DNA of 64,000 bases. Origin: Niallia circulans. GTDB taxonomy: Bacteria > Bacillota > Bacilli > Bacillales > Cytobacillaceae. Both the position numbers and the translations under genes were made by a program. Shown here in pieces: positions 43,409-52,695 of the stretch (positions are counted from its first letter, which is position 1; the number at the start of each line of letters is the position of its first letter). The stretch is taken from positions 3,410,001 to 3,474,000 of the forward strand of contig NZ_CP026031.1 of assembly GCF_003726095.1 (NCBI RefSeq), written 5' to 3'. Under the pieces are notes generated by a model, which was not told the origin of the DNA, ran no database searches, and saw only the letters and a program-made list of their open reading frames with translations.

Positions 43409-43978
43409 ATGAATATTCTTTGGGATTTTGATGGTACGTTATTTGATACGTATCCTGCTTATACAAATATTATTTATAAGGTATTAGGTGAAAAGGTGGA
43501 CAAAGCCCTTATCTATAAAGAGCTAAAAGTATCTTTTTCTCATGCGATGGAATATTTCAACATATCAGACCAGCAGCGAAGTGAGATTAAGCTTATGAAT
43601 AAAGGAATTGCTGCGGATGAGGTAAAACCTTTTACAGGGGTAGAAGAGATTTTGAAAGCTGCGAAAACAAATGTAATTATGACGCATAAAAGCTATAATG
43701 GTGTTGTCCATTTTCTTCGGCACTATGGGTGGGAGCTTTATTTTGCTGAAATAGTAACATTGGAGAATGGTTTTCCGCGGAAGCCTGCGGTTGATGCCTA
43801 TCACTATTTGCACACGAAGTATTCTATTGACTTAGCTATTGGTGATAGAGAACTAGATTTGATTCCGGCTAGGGAATTAGGCATACAAACTTGTATATTT
43901 CAAAATCAATGTGAATTTGCTGACTTTCAACTTTCAAACTTTGCTGATTTTTTCAAAGTATACCCAATGAAGGCGTAA
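43409..43978 (+). CDS. HAD-family phosphatase (phosphoglycolate-phosphatase-like)
   Basis: A 189-residue HAD hydrolase. Motif I is LWDFDGTLFDT at the N-terminus, motif II TNVIMTHKS, motif III a Lys in FPRKPAVDAY, and motif IV IGDRELDLIPA. The cap is small and helical. It resembles Gph and PgmB but the substrate is unknown. ATG 43409 follows GGAGG by eight bases; the frame continues to a TTG 43394 that lies in the ribosome site. The gene is directly beside the minisatellite. Confidence 0.92.
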   Translation: MNILWDFDGTLFDTYPAYTNIIYKVLGEKVDKALIYKELKVSFSHAMEYFNISDQQRSEIKLMNKGIAADEVKPFTGVEEILKAAKTNVIMTHKSYNGVVHFLRHYGWELYFAEIVTLENGFPRKPAVDAYHYLHTKYSIDLAIGDRELDLIPARELGIQTCIFQNQCEFADFQLSNFADFFKVYPMKA

Positions 43979-43991
43979 TGATAAAGATAAC

Positions 43992-44024
43992 AAAGAGCAT
44001 TCCTTCCATCACGGAATGCTCTTT
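43992..44024. terminator. bidirectional Rho-independent terminator
   Basis: A 12-bp perfect stem (AAAGAGCATTCC with GGAATGCTCTTT) with a 9-nt loop lies between two convergent genes and overlaps the stop of the phosphoesterase. Confidence 0.88.
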
Positions 44025-44835
44025 ACTCTTTTTCCAACACTACTTCGATGATTTCAGGGCGATTAAAAATCCGCTGGGGAATGATGCTATTTCCTAAGCC
44101 CCTATTCACAATCATTGCTGTGTCTGTTTTTTTATACATACCAGCTGTGTATTCTGGCATGAATCCTTGATCTGGTGCGACGACTCCACCGATAAAGGGC
44201 AATCTTACTTGACCACCATGGGCATGACCTGTTAAAACTAAATCTATTTTTTCATAGAGAGAAAAAAGCTCTGGCCGATGGGAAAGCAATAAATTGAAAT
44301 GTTCTTCATCCTTCAATCCACCTATTATTTCAACTAGCTCATCCTCTCTAGATAAAAAGGTTGGATCATCTACACCCATAATATTAATCGTTTCTCCTCC
44401 AACCTCTACAAGAGTCTGTTCATTTCTTAACACAAATACACCTGCATGCTTTAAATTCGCTTCTAGCGACGGAAATTCCCCTGACCAGTATTCATGATTA
44501 CCTGTTACATAATACGTTGGCGCTAGCTTAACAAGCCTTTCCATTAAAGTCATACTTTTTTGCTTATCGTATTTTTTTGAATCCACAAGGTCTCCCGTAA
44601 AAACAATCAGGTCTGGTTTTAGCTTTTTTACTTGCTGTATTAAACGCTGTTGCTCTTTTCCAAATTGCTTGCTATGTAGGTCCGATAACTGCACTATTTT
44701 TATCGGCTTTGTTATTTTGGGAGACGAGAGAGTAAAGTTCAAGGTCGATAAATGATTATTCTGGTAGTATGAAAAAAATATACATATGCCTATTAAAATA
44801 GCAAGAAGCAACACTCTTTTTTTCACTATATTCAC
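44023..44835 (-). CDS. membrane-anchored metallophosphoesterase (YkuE/YpbG-like)
   Basis: A 270-residue protein. One N-terminal membrane helix (about residues 5-24) is followed by the calcineurin-like phosphoesterase fold: QLSDLHSK, VFTGDLVD, VTGNHEYW, LLSHRPE and GHAHGGQVRLP, which carry the metal-binding Asp, Asn and His residues. Such proteins act outside or at the membrane; YkuE-type members are exported. The GTG start overlaps the stop of the upstream gene, so the two are co-translated. Confidence 0.93.
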   Translation of the reverse strand: MNIVKKRVLLLAILIGICIFFSYYQNNHLSTLNFTLSSPKITKPIKIVQLSDLHSKQFGKEQQRLIQQVKKLKPDLIVFTGDLVDSKKYDKQKSMTLMERLVKLAPTYYVTGNHEYWSGEFPSLEANLKHAGVFVLRNEQTLVEVGGETINIMGVDDPTFLSREDELVEIIGGLKDEEHFNLLLSHRPELFSLYEKIDLVLTGHAHGGQVRLPFIGGVVAPDQGFMPEYTAGMYKKTDTAMIVNRGLGNSIIPQRIFNRPEIIEVVLEKE

Positions 44836-45575
44836 TCTTTCTCCCAGTTCACCTCAAATCCACCTTGTAATCCATCTCCGGTCACAATAAGCTTATAGGT
44901 TTCTGTTTTTTTTGCATCAAAGGTTAAAACTTTTTTCTCTTCATTACTTATGCCAATTCTTCGATTTTTTTCATCTATCAAATAATACCCGAAGCCACCG
45001 CCATTGCGATTGGTAAAATCAATGTGAACGGTAACCCTTTCCCCTTTTTTCGCTTTAATCGGAACCTCATCCTCCCCGTTAAAATAAGCAAAATAGGCTT
45101 CGTAGGACTGTTCGCCTCTTACTGTATTCCATTCTTTTTTCACCGTGAAGTCTGGGATTGTTAACAAAAGAAAGAGAATAGGTGTACAAGCAAATATCCA
45201 CTTAAACCAACTTACTTTTGCGGCTATTTTAATCCCTATATAGAATAAAATCGCGCTAAAACCAGAAACGATAGCAAGGATAGGTAGAACATTCCACATA
45301 ATCGGCAAAAAAAGACAGACTCCAACCACAATATATAATAATAATTCTAGCTTTGGAAAATAGTTAGATACCCAATCTATTACGATCGAAATAAGAATTC
45401 CAAAGCCAAAAAAGCCTATCCAAAAGTATGGATTTTCAATTTCATGTGAAAATAAATATAAATCGAAACTCGATAGAAAAATATAAGAAAAAAAGAGTGT
45501 TGCCGCAAAACCAGCTCCTGCTAGTTTTATGAAGGCATATCCCATTCCCCTTCTAAAATTCTGACTATCTACCAT
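44832..45575 (-). CDS. membrane protein of unknown function
   Basis: A 247-residue protein with five or six membrane helices in the first 155 residues. The final 90-residue, beta-rich domain is probably extracytoplasmic and contains RVTVHIDFTNRNGGGFGYYL. ATG 45575 is chosen because AGGAGGAAC lies just before it; the frame extends to 45605 without a site. It overlaps the metallophosphoesterase gene by four bases and so likely works with it at the membrane. I do not recognise the family. Confidence 0.75.
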   Translation of the reverse strand: MVDSQNFRRGMGYAFIKLAGAGFAATLFFSYIFLSSFDLYLFSHEIENPYFWIGFFGFGILISIVIDWVSNYFPKLELLLYIVVGVCLFLPIMWNVLPILAIVSGFSAILFYIGIKIAAKVSWFKWIFACTPILFLLLTIPDFTVKKEWNTVRGEQSYEAYFAYFNGEDEVPIKAKKGERVTVHIDFTNRNGGGFGYYLIDEKNRRIGISNEEKKVLTFDAKKTETYKLIVTGDGLQGGFEVNWEKE

Positions 45576-45956
45576 ATTTGTTCCTCCTAAAGGATAGTTA
45601 CTCATATTCTATCAAAATAAGAAAATAAATTGTTAAAATTTTGGAAAATAAGCATAAGTTAAGGAAAACTTCCATCAGTCGGTTTTGCTGAGATGGTTAT
45701 CCTAGCCTTTAGGCATGCGATAAAATCAATTATTGATTTTATATGCTTTTATCATCTTATTCTTTTCCGTCTCAAATAATCACGAGTAGATATCCTTATC
45801 TATATATTTTTCAGGAAGTAACATGAAGATTGCTATCTCCTTATTTTCTATTTTGACGGTCAAGCAGCTCTCTTTAAGTTATCCTATTGGGATTCGAAAA
45901 TTTATTATGCTGTGGGGGATTTAGCTTTTATAAGCTGTGAGGAGGAGGAGGGCATA
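45576..45956. other. intergenic stretch with AT-rich palindrome
   Basis: No gene is supported. A perfect inverted repeat (10-base arms ATAAAATCAA and TTGATTTTAT around TTA) lies at 45720-45742. It could be an operator or a weak hairpin. Confidence 0.45.
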
Positions 45957-46559
45957 TTATAACCAACCATTCCGCTTCGCCTCGGCAATGGCCTCCATTC
46001 GGTTTTTTGCCCCTAATTTGCTGATTGCTTCTGAGATATAATTGCGAATCGTTCCAGAAGATAAATAAAGCATTGCCGCAAGCTCCTTTACCGATTTCCC
46101 TTCTTCAATCAGTACTAATATTTCTCTTTCGCGCTTTGACAATGGGTTTTCCTTTCCTATACTGCCAAAAATCAGTTCAGAGGCGAACTCTCTTTTGCCG
46201 TTCATGATTTTGCGAATAGCTTCTGCTAATTCCTCGCTAGGACCATCCTTTAATAAATAGCCATGAACATTGGCATTTAGCGCTCTTTCAAAATATCCTG
46301 GTCGCGCAAATGTCGTTAAAATAATCACTTTACAGGGGGATTTCTGCCGCTGTAATTCCTCTGCGACATCCAGGCCGCTTTTAATAGGCATTTCAATATC
46401 TAATAGGCAGACATCTGGATTATATTTTTTTATAAGCTCTAATGCCTGTTCGCCATTTTCTGCTTGTCCCACGACCTCCATATCCTCTTCAAAATTAAGC
46501 AAGGTTCCTAATGCTCCTCTTAGCATGCGCTGATCTTCAGAGATGATAATTCGTATCAC
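45957..46559 (-). CDS. NarL/LuxR-family response regulator (YvfU-like)
   Basis: A 200-residue regulator. The receiver domain (1-120) has SEDQ near the N-terminus, phospho-Asp54 in CLLDIEMP and the switch Thr in IILTTFARP. The LuxR-type HTH (about 135-195) contains SKREREILVLIEEGKSVKEL. The GTG start overlaps the kinase stop. With the adjacent DesK-type kinase and ABC genes it matches the YvfRSTU arrangement of B. subtilis. It probably activates its own operon through the palindrome near 49425. Confidence 0.93.
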   Translation of the reverse strand: MIRIIISEDQRMLRGALGTLLNFEEDMEVVGQAENGEQALELIKKYNPDVCLLDIEMPIKSGLDVAEELQRQKSPCKVIILTTFARPGYFERALNANVHGYLLKDGPSEELAEAIRKIMNGKREFASELIFGSIGKENPLSKREREILVLIEEGKSVKELAAMLYLSSGTIRNYISEAISKLGAKNRMEAIAEAKRNGWL

Positions 46560-47689
46560 AATATCTCCTCCTCTCTTCCTTCCTTTTGAATAATGGGGAC
46601 AATGATGTGAATAGTGGTTCCCGAATCAGATGTCATACTCCATTTTCCGTCAACCAATTCCAGTCTTTCACGCATTCCCTTTAATCCATTCCCTTGCGTT
46701 TCCTCCGCCTTCACCCCTTTCCCGTTATCCTGCACGATAAGCTCTATCTCGCCTAAACGTTGTTGAATCAATACTTTACTGATGGTCGCCGCACTGTGCC
46801 TGATTATATTTGTTACTGCTTCTTTTAAGCAGAGACTAATAATATTCTGGGTTAAAAGCGGGACCTTTTCATCTTCTAGTTCGATTGTTAGTTCGCTTTC
46901 TATCTCTGCTGCCTGTAAAGCTGTCTGTATCTCTACTATTGCTTCACGAATGGTTATGGCGCGCATATCAGACACAAGCTCGCGAACTTGCTTTAATGCC
47001 GAGCGTGATATGCTTTCCATTTCCTTTGCTTCCTGTATAGCACTATCTGGTTGAGCCGGTACCATTTTTGCGACAAGCTGGCTTTTTAATGTCAGCAGGG
47101 ATAAGGTATGGCCGAGCGTATCATGCAAATCTCGAGCAATTCTCATTCGTTCTTCTCTTTTGACAAGATGGCTAATTTGCTCATTCGCTATATCTAATTG
47201 TCTTTCTAAATCCATCCGTCGGTTCATCGAGCGGATTCCAAAAGGAGAAATCAGCATAATGATAAAGAACGGCACTAAGAAAAAGAGAGACTGAGGATTG
47301 ACACCCTTCCAACTAAAAATAATTGGAATAACCAAAGAAATGGCGAAAAGGCTGTAAAAGTAATAGAAGTACTTTTTGCCTGAGTAATATCCGATAAAGT
47401 TAGCAGGAAAATACCCCATAAATAATAGATTAGGATCATAGAAGATACTAAAAAACATGACTATCAAGATTTGCACAACCAGCCAATAATTAAATATACT
47501 CTCTTCCATATGACAGTATAATTGTCGATACGCCAGGAGGAAAACAAGTACAAGCAGGATACCAATCAATTGCTTTATCCCCTTCTCCTGCATTACCTGA
47601 ATAATCGGAAGTAATACGTATACTAAAAAGATATAAGGAAAAAAACCATATCTTTTCGGAAAAAGCTCGAATCTCTTTTTGGTATCCAT
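46556..47689 (-). CDS. DesK-type sensor histidine kinase (YvfT-like)
   Basis: A 377-residue kinase. Five to six membrane helices fill residues 15-155. A HisKA_3 domain follows with ARDLHDTLGHTLSLL (phospho-His near 188), then an HATPase domain with IIRHSAATI and a compact DNGKGV and GNGLKGMRER. It phosphorylates the regulator encoded next, with which it overlaps by four bases. The short loops between helices suggest that it senses the membrane or an intramembrane ligand, possibly the state of the adjacent transporter. Confidence 0.93.
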   Translation of the reverse strand: MDTKKRFELFPKRYGFFPYIFLVYVLLPIIQVMQEKGIKQLIGILLVLVFLLAYRQLYCHMEESIFNYWLVVQILIVMFFSIFYDPNLLFMGYFPANFIGYYSGKKYFYYFYSLFAISLVIPIIFSWKGVNPQSLFFLVPFFIIMLISPFGIRSMNRRMDLERQLDIANEQISHLVKREERMRIARDLHDTLGHTLSLLTLKSQLVAKMVPAQPDSAIQEAKEMESISRSALKQVRELVSDMRAITIREAIVEIQTALQAAEIESELTIELEDEKVPLLTQNIISLCLKEAVTNIIRHSAATISKVLIQQRLGEIELIVQDNGKGVKAEETQGNGLKGMRERLELVDGKWSMTSDSGTTIHIIVPIIQKEGREEEIL

Positions 47690-47697
47690 TTTGCGCC

Positions 47698-48441
47698 TTA
47701 CACCGCCTCTTGTTTTTTTCCAATATAAATTGATAATACCATAAATAGGAGAAGATACCCGATAATCATCAGATAATTTAGAAAGGATGGATATTGATCT
47801 CTAATAATCTCCCACGCTCCATTAGCGAAATGATAGGAAGGAACCCATTTCGCCACTTGCTGCATAAAGGTTGGAAACACATCAATCGGCATCCACATTC
47901 CTCCTGTTATTGCCATAGACATATATAATAGATTACTAATTCCTGAAGCCGTTTCTACTTTTTTGATATTACCGATAATCGTTCCAAGCGCTAGAAACGG
48001 GAGGGACCCGAAGAGAATCCAGATTCCGCAAAACATCCACTGGGAAAAAGAAAGATGTACCCCATTAATAAGGACTCCAGCTGTAAATATTACCAAGATA
48101 GAAAATAAATGAATAACTGTTTGTGCCACCATCTTAGCCCCAAAGTAAGCAAATTGGGAAAGAGGCGTAATATGCAGGAAAATGGTCCACCCTTCTGCTT
48201 TTTCCTGCACAATTTTGATTCCTAATGTCATAATACTAGACCCCATAATACTAAATGTTGTCATCGACATTAAATAATGTACATTCCATAACGCCTCATC
48301 ATCTCGTGGTGCCGTGAAAATATTGGTAAATAAAAAATAAAAAAGGACGGGAATAAGTAAGGACCAAAAGATATAATATTTATTCCGCAGTGTTCGGACG
48401 ATTTCCGCTTTACTTTGCATCCAAAAAGATTTCATTCTCAT
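47698..48441 (-). CDS. ABC-2 type transporter permease (YvfS-like)
   Basis: A 247-residue permease with six membrane helices and the ABC-2 layout, including the SNLLYMSMAITGGMWMP segment. It overlaps the ATPase gene by 32 bases. ATG 48441 is closely behind GGGGG and ATG 48435 at better spacing, so the start may be two codons later. It pairs with the ATPase to form an exporter of unknown substrate; in B. subtilis YvfRS is likewise unassigned. Confidence 0.92.
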   Translation of the reverse strand: MRMKSFWMQSKAEIVRTLRNKYYIFWSLLIPVLFYFLFTNIFTAPRDDEALWNVHYLMSMTTFSIMGSSIMTLGIKIVQEKAEGWTIFLHITPLSQFAYFGAKMVAQTVIHLFSILVIFTAGVLINGVHLSFSQWMFCGIWILFGSLPFLALGTIIGNIKKVETASGISNLLYMSMAITGGMWMPIDVFPTFMQQVAKWVPSYHFANGAWEIIRDQYPSFLNYLMIIGYLLLFMVLSIYIGKKQEAV

Positions 48442-49339
48442 TAACCCCCTTCGTATCTTCCATTAACTGCGAGAAAACTTCTTCTAACTGACCAAGCTTT
48501 ACTTCAATATGCTGAATATCCAACTGTCTTTCGAAAAGTTCTTGTAAAAGCTGATCCGAATTTGTAGCAATCAGCGTTACTTTCTCCTTCTCTTTCTGTA
48601 CATCCACAACATATGGCAATTCTCGGTAGAAATTTAGACTATAAAGAGTTTTCTCCTGAAACATTACCCTTGGTTTTGTAAGTTTTTCCTTCAATTGCTC
48701 TGGCGTACCGTCGCCTACTACCTCCCCCTTATTAATCATAATAATTCTTTCCGCTACTTCGTCTGCCTCTTGTAAGTAATGGGTTGTAAAAAGGATTGTC
48801 TTTCCTTGCCTATTCAATTCTTTGATTTTTTGCCAAAACTGTTCTCTTGACGTTACGTCCATGCCCACGGTTGGTTCATCTAAAAACAACAAATCAGGAT
48901 TTCCTGCCAGTGCCAACGCAAAATTCAAGCGTCGTTTCTGCCCGCCAGAAAGCTTTTCCGTCCGTTGATTCCACACTTCTTCTTGAAGCCCCGTTAGTTC
49001 CAACAGAGTTGATAACGCTAGCGGACTTTGATAATAGCTTTGAACTAATTGGATTAGCTCCTTTACCTTCAAGCTGTCCATCACACTAACTTCCTGCAGC
49101 ATCCCACCTACCTTTTCTAATACTTCCTTTTGTCTAGGATTCTTGTGAAAAAGAGAGATAGTTCCTCGGGTAGGCTTAATTAAGCCAAGCATCATCCGCA
49201 TCGCTGTCGTTTTCCCTGCGCCATTCGCTCCTAAGATTGCCACCATTTCTCCCCGTTTTATTGAAAAGGATATATCTTGAACTGCTTTCTTCCCCTGAAA
49301 CTCTTTCGTTACATGCCTTAACTCTACAATTGTTTCCAA
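48410..49339 (-). CDS. ABC transporter ATP-binding protein (YvfR-like)
   Basis: A 309-residue ATPase. The Walker A is GANGAGKTT (about residue 35), the signature LSGGQKRRL, the Walker B LLFLDEPTVGMD and the switch His in FTTHYLQEADE. A C-terminal extension of about 80 residues is typical of drug and antibiotic exporters of the ABC-2 type. The start is TTG 49339 behind GGAGGTGG. It is the first gene of the four-gene operon. Confidence 0.94.
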   Translation of the reverse strand: METIVELRHVTKEFQGKKAVQDISFSIKRGEMVAILGANGAGKTTAMRMMLGLIKPTRGTISLFHKNPRQKEVLEKVGGMLQEVSVMDSLKVKELIQLVQSYYQSPLALSTLLELTGLQEEVWNQRTEKLSGGQKRRLNFALALAGNPDLLFLDEPTVGMDVTSREQFWQKIKELNRQGKTILFTTHYLQEADEVAERIIMINKGEVVGDGTPEQLKEKLTKPRVMFQEKTLYSLNFYRELPYVVDVQKEKEKVTLIATNSDQLLQELFERQLDIQHIEVKLGQLEEVFSQLMEDTKGVNENEIFLDAK

Positions 49340-49403
49340 CTACTCCACCTCCAAGCTATTATCCTTAGTATAGCGAGCAAATAAGGGGCGGTTTAGTCGC
49401 AGA

Positions 49404-49432
49404 TGTCAGGAATTTAAGATGACAAATGTCAT
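49404..49432 (-). promoter_or_regulatory. candidate response-regulator binding site upstream of ABC/two-component operon
   Basis: A perfect inverted repeat ATGAC-AAAT-GTCAT (49419-49432) and a further TGTCA (49404-49408) form spaced half-sites about 80-100 bases before the operon start. NarL-type regulators bind such dyads; assignment to the YvfU-like protein is inference. Confidence 0.5.
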
Positions 49433-49440
49433 TTTTTTAT

Positions 49441-49470
49441 AAAAAAATGCTCTGGTTACTAACCAGAACA
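49441..49470 (-). terminator. Rho-independent terminator of GNAT gene
   Basis: A hairpin with TCTGGTTA and TAACCAGA arms and outer TG-CA pairs is followed by T7 on the minus strand; it overlaps the end of the gene. Confidence 0.85.
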
Positions 49471-49944
49471 CGGTTTGTTTCCTTCTTCTCTTGTCATTAC
49501 GAAAAACTCTACATCATTTGCATTCATAAAAGCAGAAACTTTACGAAAGCCAAATTTTTCATATAAGGCATTGGCTCGTTTATTAAAGGCTGCAACTGTT
49601 AAGCGCAACGGCTGCTTCGTTTCTATGGAATCGATAATAAATTGCATAAAGCCCATGCCCCGTCCCTGTCCTGTTAAGTCAGGACGCATACCGAGGCCGA
49701 TATCGAGGTATCCTTCTGGATATGCTTGAAACAGATATCCAATTGGAACCTGAGCAACAAAGCCTGTGCAATAGAATCCGACTAGATTCCCTTCCTGTTC
49801 AATCGCATAATAAGGGTTTTCTGCAAATTCTTGTAACGATTCCTCTGTTACCTCCCCATTATATAAATCATAGGGGGCAGGATAGGTCCAGCTAAGGATT
49901 TCCCTGGCCACCTCTTCTGTCATCTTTTGGATAGTGTAATTCAT
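49459..49944 (-). CDS. GNAT-family N-acetyltransferase
   Basis: A 161-residue acetyltransferase. The acetyl-CoA loop is GMRPDLTGQGRGMGFMQF (about residues 86-103), and the C-terminal ALYEKFGFRKV helix-strand is typical of RimI-like enzymes. The substrate is unknown. The ATG overlaps the stop of the DUF2500 gene by four bases (ATGA), so both are translated together. Confidence 0.93.
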   Translation of the reverse strand: MNYTIQKMTEEVAREILSWTYPAPYDLYNGEVTEESLQEFAENPYYAIEQEGNLVGFYCTGFVAQVPIGYLFQAYPEGYLDIGLGMRPDLTGQGRGMGFMQFIIDSIETKQPLRLTVAAFNKRANALYEKFGFRKVSAFMNANDVEFFVMTREEGNKPCSG

Positions 49945-50315
49945 CCGCTATTTTCTCCTGTCCTTTTATTTCGCGTAAATCCTAAATATCTTGTTCCTTG
50001 AAATTGCAGTTCCCCGCTGTCCCCTTCAGCCAGCATGCCGTATTCTTCGTCTTTCAGTTGAAATTCGGTGCGATCTCCATTCGGAAATTCAAATGTGGCA
50101 AAGTAATGATTATATGCATGAGTATTTCCTCCGCCGTGAATACTTGTTCGCTTGCCTATTACCTTCGCAGCAGAAGTAAGACGTGGCTGCTGATTGTTCT
50201 TGCCCCACTGAAAGATTCCCTTTAAAACATTAAATAAAATAATAGCAAATACAAGAAAAATAAAGAGGCGTACAACTGTAAACATAATATCCCCACCAAG
50301 CAGGAATTCTTCCAT
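49941..50315 (-). CDS. DUF2500 membrane-associated protein
   Basis: A 124-residue protein with one membrane helix (about residues 11-33). A DUF2500 domain follows with the conserved GGGNTHAYNHYFATFEFPNG and, near the end, FQGTRYLGF. The domain is predicted to be a small beta-barrel; its role is unknown. AAAGGAGA precedes ATG 50315. It is coupled to the GNAT gene. Confidence 0.9.
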   Translation of the reverse strand: MEEFLLGGDIMFTVVRLFIFLVFAIILFNVLKGIFQWGKNNQQPRLTSAAKVIGKRTSIHGGGNTHAYNHYFATFEFPNGDRTEFQLKDEEYGMLAEGDSGELQFQGTRYLGFTRNKRTGENSG

Positions 50316-50494
50316 AGGCCTATCTCCTTTTATGATAAGATTATTTTCTTTTCTCTCAATATAGTACTTATTACGCCGCTATATGGGAAAAGGTTTCAAA
50401 AGGTAGTCATCGTTTTCCTAAAAGGTTATGTTTTTTCACAAAAAAATCTAGTGCTCTCCGCACTAGATTCTGTTAATATACTCGTATTTGTGAA

Positions 50495-51043
50495 TTACTG
50501 ATGTGGTGCACCTGGAGGATAGAAGCTCGGCGGCATCTTAATCCATCCATGCTCCCTCATTCTTGTTTTCAGCTCCATCCCAAAAATGCTTTTCTCCGTA
50601 TGGAAACGAATCCACATTAACCCCACATCACTGCGCACACTTTGCGTGATATTAGTGGAACACATAACAATATTGCTTGTCACTTTTGCCGCCAGCAAAT
50701 TGGCTATCTCCATATCAGTAGATTTCGCTCCTAATGGAACGGCATTCGGATCAGACTTAGGCTTTGACTCAGCAGAATTCGAGAGAGGAACACCTTCCTT
50801 AATCATAAACTCCTCTAAAGTTCTGCGCTGCTCTGTTGCTAATTCCTTTGCTTCATGAACCAATTTAATTAAAACATTATCTGTCGTTGTATTAAGTGCC
50901 ATCTCAAGGACCGGAATTTCATCCGCAATTGCAGCATGATATGTCCAGCAGCCCATCGCCTCTCCAATATGAAGCAAAGGTTTTGGTTCTGAATCAAATC
51001 TTGTCCTAATATAGTCAAGAAGCGCTTCCATCTTATGTGCCAT
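50495..51043 (-). CDS. DUF3231 protein, half-length (one repeat)
   Basis: A 182-residue protein. It has the DUF3231 marks HIGEAMGCWTY (residue about 25), a central KSDPNAVPLGAK and DVGLMWIRFHTEK. The family is made of ferritin-like four-helix bundles, mostly two-repeat proteins of about 330 residues; this one is a single repeat. DUF3231 proteins are common in spore formers and are thought of as coat-like or stress proteins, without proof. AGAGGTG precedes the start. Confidence 0.88.
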   Translation of the reverse strand: MAHKMEALLDYIRTRFDSEPKPLLHIGEAMGCWTYHAAIADEIPVLEMALNTTTDNVLIKLVHEAKELATEQRRTLEEFMIKEGVPLSNSAESKPKSDPNAVPLGAKSTDMEIANLLAAKVTSNIVMCSTNITQSVRSDVGLMWIRFHTEKSIFGMELKTRMREHGWIKMPPSFYPPGAPHQ

Positions 51044-51194
51044 TACTACACCTCTTAGTGTTTTTTACCTATAATGTTTACAACTAGATGGCAGTTTATT
51101 CAAAATAAATGGAAAGGCAAGCAAAAAGTGAAAAGAATCTCCTTTTTTGACAAATGAGCGAGCAGTTAAGTTCACACTAAAACTTATTGATGCT

Positions 51195-51285
51195 TTTGTT
51201 TGCGGGTCTATCTAGTTTTCTTGCGACTTTCTCCACTTTGCTTGCGACTTCCGCTCTTTTACTTGCGACTCTCCACTCAACGCAG
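51195..51285 (-). repeat. 21-bp phased array, CTTGCGACT family, copy 3
   Basis: TTGC occurs at 51200, 51221, 51242 and 51263 on the plus strand, exactly 21 bases apart. The best units read CTTTGCTTGCGACTT. The last unit abuts the trpS stop at 51277, and the purine-rich strand is again the sense strand of the neighbour gene. Confidence 0.85.
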
Positions 51286-52275
51286 CACGCCGATCCGCTT
51301 TCTTACTTCTTCTAAAAATGGCAATGTTCGCGCTCTAGCTTTTTCTGCTCCTTTTTGGAGAATAAGATCTATTTTTTCCGGATTTGCCATTAACTCCTGA
51401 TATTTCTTTCTTGGTTCTTCTAAGAATCGATTCATCACAGCAAATAATTCTTTTTTCACTTCGCCCCATCCGATTCCGCTTTCGTACTTTTTACGCATCT
51501 GCGCTATTTCTTCGACACTGGCAAATTCCTTATATAGTGTAAATAGAATAGACGATTCTGTATCCTTTGGAGCTTCTGGCGGAAGCGAGTCAGTTTTGAT
51601 TTTATTAATGAGCTTTTGTAGCTTTGCCGGTTCTTCAAAAAGCGGAATTGTGTTATGGTAGCTTTTGCTCATTTTTCGACCGTCTAAACCAGGCAAAATG
51701 CTTGTTTCTTCATCTACAATATATTCTGGAAGTACAAATGTCTCTCCATATTGGTGATTAAAGCTATCCGCAATATCGCGAGCAATTTCCACATGCTGAA
51801 TTTGATCTTTTCCGACTGGTACCATATTTGCTTGAAAAGCAAGAATATCAGCTGCCATCAAGATTGGGTACGTAAATAATCCCATATTTACCCCGTCATC
51901 TACCTCTTTCCCTGCTTGTTTATTGCTATCAACTATCCCTTTATAGGCGTGAGCTCGGTTTAGCAATCCCTTTGGGGAAAAGCAAGATAATATCCAACTC
52001 AATTCAAAAATTTCCGGCACATTCGATTGACGATAGAAGATTGTTTTTTCAGGATCCAATCCAAGCGCTAACCATGTCGCTGCTACTCCATATGTTAATG
52101 TTCGAAATTCTTCCTGATCGTGAATTTTTGTTAAACCATGGTAATCCGCAATAAAATAAGCTGCTTGATAATCGTTATTTTCTGCTAGCTTCAAAGCGGG
52201 TTTAATCGCTCCTATATAGTTTCCTAAATGAATCTGCCCTGTTGGCTTAATACCTGTTAAGACAATTTGCTCCAT
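51277..52275 (-). CDS. trpS: tryptophanyl-tRNA synthetase
   Basis: A 332-residue class I synthetase. HIGH is represented by IHLGNYIGA near residue 15. KMSKS is in DGRKMSKSYHN, near residue 194. The tRNA-binding C-terminal helices complete the usual length. ATG 52275 is used because GGGAGGATTA lies before it; the open frame to 52341 runs into the leader terminator. Expression is governed by the T-box leader upstream with a UGG specifier. Confidence 0.97.
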   Translation of the reverse strand: MEQIVLTGIKPTGQIHLGNYIGAIKPALKLAENNDYQAAYFIADYHGLTKIHDQEEFRTLTYGVAATWLALGLDPEKTIFYRQSNVPEIFELSWILSCFSPKGLLNRAHAYKGIVDSNKQAGKEVDDGVNMGLFTYPILMAADILAFQANMVPVGKDQIQHVEIARDIADSFNHQYGETFVLPEYIVDEETSILPGLDGRKMSKSYHNTIPLFEEPAKLQKLINKIKTDSLPPEAPKDTESSILFTLYKEFASVEEIAQMRKKYESGIGWGEVKKELFAVMNRFLEEPRKKYQELMANPEKIDLILQKGAEKARARTLPFLEEVRKRIGVLR

Positions 52276-52340
52276 TTGATAATCCTCCCTTTTCTTAAGC
52301 GAAACCTCCGTCAGCGGGACGATAAGCATCGGATAAAACA

Positions 52341-52612
52341 CAAAAAGGGCTACTCATCCTAAAAAAGGACGAGTAACCCGTGGTGCCACCTTCATTCGTT
52401 TATATCCGATAAACGCACTTATCCGTACAGAAACATAGCCGTTTCTTATACTTTGTCTTTTTTAACGGTAAGACGTTCCGCGCAGCCTACTATTGGTTCA
52501 GCCTTGAAGCTCCGAAGCCCATTCAGCAATCAATCCGTACTGATTCGCACCAACCATCAGCTCTCTTAAACCTTTCAACTGCCTACTCTTCTTCCTCATC
52601 GCTCAATAATAT
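52341..52612 (-). ncRNA. T-box riboswitch of trpS (tryptophan)
   Basis: On the minus strand the leader has a stem I region with AGTAGGC-like and GGTTGGTGCGAATCAG segments, a UGG specifier near 52519-52521, and the T-box core AGGTGGCACCACGG (around 52379-52392). A terminator hairpin (13-14-bp stem with T5, about 52344-52378) overlaps the antiterminator. Uncharged tRNA-Trp should switch transcription on. A promoter TTGACC (52648-52643) and TACTAT (52625-52620) with 17-bp spacing precedes it. Confidence 0.95.
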
Positions 52613-52695
52613 TACATATATAGTAAAATATACATTTCAAAAGGTCAAGAGATCCAAAACGAAAAAATTTTTAAACATAAAATCAACATAACCTC

